Part shown: positions 62,301-64,000 of the stretch, one piece after another
Numbering within the stretch: the first letter of the stretch is position 1
Layout of the letters: each line of letters begins with the position of its first letter
Source: Arthrobacter mangrovi
GTDB lineage: Bacteria; Actinomycetota; Actinomycetes; Actinomycetales; Micrococcaceae
Assembly (NCBI RefSeq): GCF_026011795.1
Contig: NZ_BRVS01000005.1
Coordinates: 124,001 to 188,000 of the forward strand
Direction: 5' to 3'
Length of the DNA: 64,000 nucleotides
Made by a program: the position numbers and the translations under genes
Notes under the pieces: generated by a model
Databases searched by the model: none
Told to the model about the DNA's origin: nothing
Seen by the model: only the letters and a program-made list of their open reading frames with translations

Positions 62301-63524
62301 ATGGAAAACCAGCCGTTCGTGATCGCCGGAGCAGGACTCGCCGGGGCAACCGCCGCCCGCACACTGCGCGAAGAGGGTTACGGCGGTCCACTGGTCCTCC
62401 TCGGCGCGGAGAAGCACGAACCGTACATCCGGCCGCCGCTGTCGAAGGCCTACCTGGCCGGCAAGGAAGAGGCCTCCGCGGCCCTGGTGCAGGAACCGGG
62501 CTGGTACGCGGACAACAACATCGACCTGCGGACCGGCGTCTCGGCCGCGTCGCTGCACCCCGGCGAGCACTCCCTTCGGCTCTCCGACGGCAGGTCCCTA
62601 CAGTACAGCCGGCTCCTGCTGGCGACCGGCGCGGCCCCGCGGCGGCTGGACCTGCCCGGATCGGACTTCGCCGGCATCCACTACCTGCGCTCGGTCGAGG
62701 ACAGCACCGGACTGAAATCCGCCCTGGCGGCCGGCGGCCGGCGGCTGGTCGTCATCGGGACGGGCTGGATCGGCATGGAGGTTGCCGCCACCGCGCGGAC
62801 CCTGGGCAACGAGGTCACCATGGTCGGCCGGGACCAGGTGCCTCTGCGTGCCGCCCTCGGCTCCGTGATCGGCAACCGGTTCGCGGACAAACACCGCTCC
62901 GAAGGCGTCATCATCCGCACCGGCGCGCGCCCGATGGAACTGGCCGGCGAGGACGGACAGGTATCCGAGGTCGTGCTGGACAACGGCGAGCGCCTGCCCG
63001 CCGACCTGGTCCTGATTGCCGCTGGGGCTGTGCCCAATACGGCGCTGGCCGAGGCTGCCGGGCTCGCCGTTTCCAACGGGATCGACGCGGACGGCGGCCT
63101 GCGCACCTCCGCTGCCGACGTCTTTGCCGCCGGCGACGTCGCCAACGCCTACCACCCGGTCCTCGACGCGCCGCTGCGCAGCGAGCACTGGGCCAACGCG
63201 ATCGAGCAGGGCAAGACGGCGGCCAAGGCGATGCTCGGGCGGGATGCGGTAAATGACGCGATCCCGTATTTCTACACCGACCAGTTCGATATCGGCATGG
63301 AATACTCCGGCTACTTCCCCTGGGCCACGGCTGACCCGGTCATCCGCGGCAGCATCGATTCCCTCGAATTCATCGCCTTCTGGCTGCGTGAGGGAACGGT
63401 GGTTGCTGGTATGAATGTAAACATCTGGGATGTCCAGGAACCCATCCAGGACCTGATCCGCTCCCGCCGCCCGGTGGCCGCCGAGGATCTGGCCGATACC
63501 GACAAGGAGTTGACCAGCCTGTGA
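62301..63524 (+). CDS. FAD/NAD(P)-dependent ferredoxin-reductase-like oxidoreductase
   Basis: 407 aa. FAD-binding GAGLAGATAAR is at 10-20, YIRPPLSKAYLAG follows, the NAD(P)-binding GTGWIGMEVAATA is near 151-163, ADVFAAGDVAN closes the FAD domain, and a reductase C-terminal domain ends with FWLREGTVVAGMNVNIWDV. These match the putidaredoxin/rubredoxin-reductase family. AGGAG is five bases before the ATG at 62301; an adjacent ATG at 62298 is less well spaced. The stop overlaps the next GTG (GTGA), linking it to the FolP2-like gene. The redox partner is unknown. Confidence 0.9.
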   Translation: MENQPFVIAGAGLAGATAARTLREEGYGGPLVLLGAEKHEPYIRPPLSKAYLAGKEEASAALVQEPGWYADNNIDLRTGVSAASLHPGEHSLRLSDGRSLQYSRLLLATGAAPRRLDLPGSDFAGIHYLRSVEDSTGLKSALAAGGRRLVVIGTGWIGMEVAATARTLGNEVTMVGRDQVPLRAALGSVIGNRFADKHRSEGVIIRTGARPMELAGEDGQVSEVVLDNGERLPADLVLIAAGAVPNTALAEAAGLAVSNGIDADGGLRTSAADVFAAGDVANAYHPVLDAPLRSEHWANAIEQGKTAAKAMLGRDAVNDAIPYFYTDQFDIGMEYSGYFPWATADPVIRGSIDSLEFIAFWLREGTVVAGMNVNIWDVQEPIQDLIRSRRPVAAEDLADTDKELTSL

Positions 63525-64000
63525 GCCAAGCGGCCCTGCACGGCACGTACCTGCCGGCGCTGGAACACCCGGTGCATACATTCGGCACCCGCCGGATCGA
63601 CTTCAGCCGGCAGGTCGCCCTGATGGCCATCGTCAACCGGACGCCTGATTCCTTTTACGACGCCGGCAGGACCTTTGCGCTCGACGCGGCGGTGGACGCG
63701 GCACTGGATGCCGTGGACGACGGGGCGGACTGGGTGGACATCGGCGGCGTCCCGTTTGCCCCCGGACCGGCACTGTCCGCCGCCGAGGAGGCGGACCGGA
63801 TCGTCCCGGTGATCGAAGCGGTACGATCCCGGTCCGACGTCGTTATTTCCGCTGATACCTTCCTGCCCGAGGTGGCGCAGGCGAGCATCGCGGCCGGCGC
63901 CGATGTCATCAACGACACCACCGGGCTGCGCAACAAGGACCTTGCCGCAGTCGTCGCGGAAAGCGGGGTGCACATCGTCATCACCCACTCGCTCGCGGCG
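63521..64000 (+). CDS. Dihydropteroate synthase-like protein, FolP2-type (partial, cut by the right edge)
   Basis: First 160 residues from GTG at 63521. MAIVNRTPDSFYDAG is the DHPS pterin-binding signature, but in the FolP2 form (RTPDSFYD rather than VTPDSFSDGG); GADWVDIGGVPFAPG, ISADTFLPEVA and INDTTGL follow. Mycobacterial FolP2 is not thought to replace true DHPS (FolP1), so the assignment to folate synthesis is uncertain. The overlap with the flavoprotein gene suggests joint expression. The 3' end is outside the window. Confidence 0.87.
   Translation, partial: MSQAALHGTYLPALEHPVHTFGTRRIDFSRQVALMAIVNRTPDSFYDAGRTFALDAAVDAALDAVDDGADWVDIGGVPFAPGPALSAAEEADRIVPVIEAVRSRSDVVISADTFLPEVAQASIAAGADVINDTTGLRNKDLAAVVAESGVHIVITHSLAA

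Overview
The window is high-GC DNA from an actinobacterium, most likely a member of the Micrococcaceae (Arthrobacter-like). The evidence is the gene set: MtrAB-LpqB, WhiB1 beside a PdtaS-type kinase, a 180-kDa NAD-glutamate dehydrogenase, actinobacterial Tad/Flp pilus genes, a DUF6459 gene beside secA, and MoxR/DUF58/DUF4129/DUF4350. The genus is inferred, not shown. I found no rRNA, tRNA, CRISPR array, insertion sequence or phage gene. Genes are tightly packed, with many ATGA/GTGA stop-start overlaps.

Layout. (1) 1-3133, minus strand: a branched-chain amino-acid type ABC importer (livK-livG-livF-livH, the last cut by the window edge). (2) 3672-5627: prfB and a divergent DUF72 gene. (3) 5760-10460, minus: a Tad/Flp pilus operon (tadA-tadB-tadC-pilin-like-TadE-TadE-TadG-like) without tadZ, cpaB or a prepilin peptidase. 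(4) 10623-24662: a surface-glycan locus with a fused ABC exporter resembling oligosaccharide flippases, seven glycosyltransferases, a DUF2304 membrane protein, and a four-gene set that fits the UDP-GlcNAc to UDP-2,3-diacetamido-2,3-dideoxyglucuronic acid pathway. (5) 24851-29193: a 1301-aa FHA-FtsK/SpoIIIE ATPase of EssC/EccC architecture with no visible ESX partner, and a small membrane protein. (6) 29454-36075: whiB1 with an upstream CRP/GlxR-like site, converging on a pdtaS-like sensor kinase, preceded by NAD-glutamate dehydrogenase. (7) 36148-40058: a TadZ/MinD-like ATPase with an altered P-loop, an SAF-domain membrane protein, a small excisionase/BldC-type HTH protein, a conserved hypothetical gene, and a LysM protein. 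The last two diverge from a promoter region holding two sets of 10-bp-phased direct repeats. (8) 40086-50744: a block also seen in mycobacteria (DUF6459 gene, secA, YcaQ-type glycosylase, hpf, comF, lpqB, mtrB, mtrA). (9) 50998-57245: a membrane-protein/DUF4129/DUF4350/MoxR/DUF58/DUF4166 cluster. (10) 57220-62118, minus: MetE-like protein, chorismate mutase, CPBP protease, mnmA and cysteine desulfurase. (11) 62301-64000: a ferredoxin-reductase-like flavoprotein overlapping a FolP2-like gene cut by the right edge.

How they may work together. Regions 3 and 7 together supply most of a Tad machine (motor, platform, pilins; TadZ-like and CpaB/SAF-like parts) from two loci 26 kb apart. Region 4 makes and probably flips a lipid-linked glycan. 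Region 8 joins envelope stress sensing (MtrAB-LpqB), protein export (SecA) and ribosome hibernation (HPF). In region 10 the desulfurase can feed sulfur to MnmA for tRNA 2-thiouridine. The observations I consider most worth follow-up are the phased repeats at 39171-39276, the orphan FHA-FtsK protein, the amino-uronic-acid glycan locus, and two enzyme-family members lacking key residues (MetE-like and TadZ-like).
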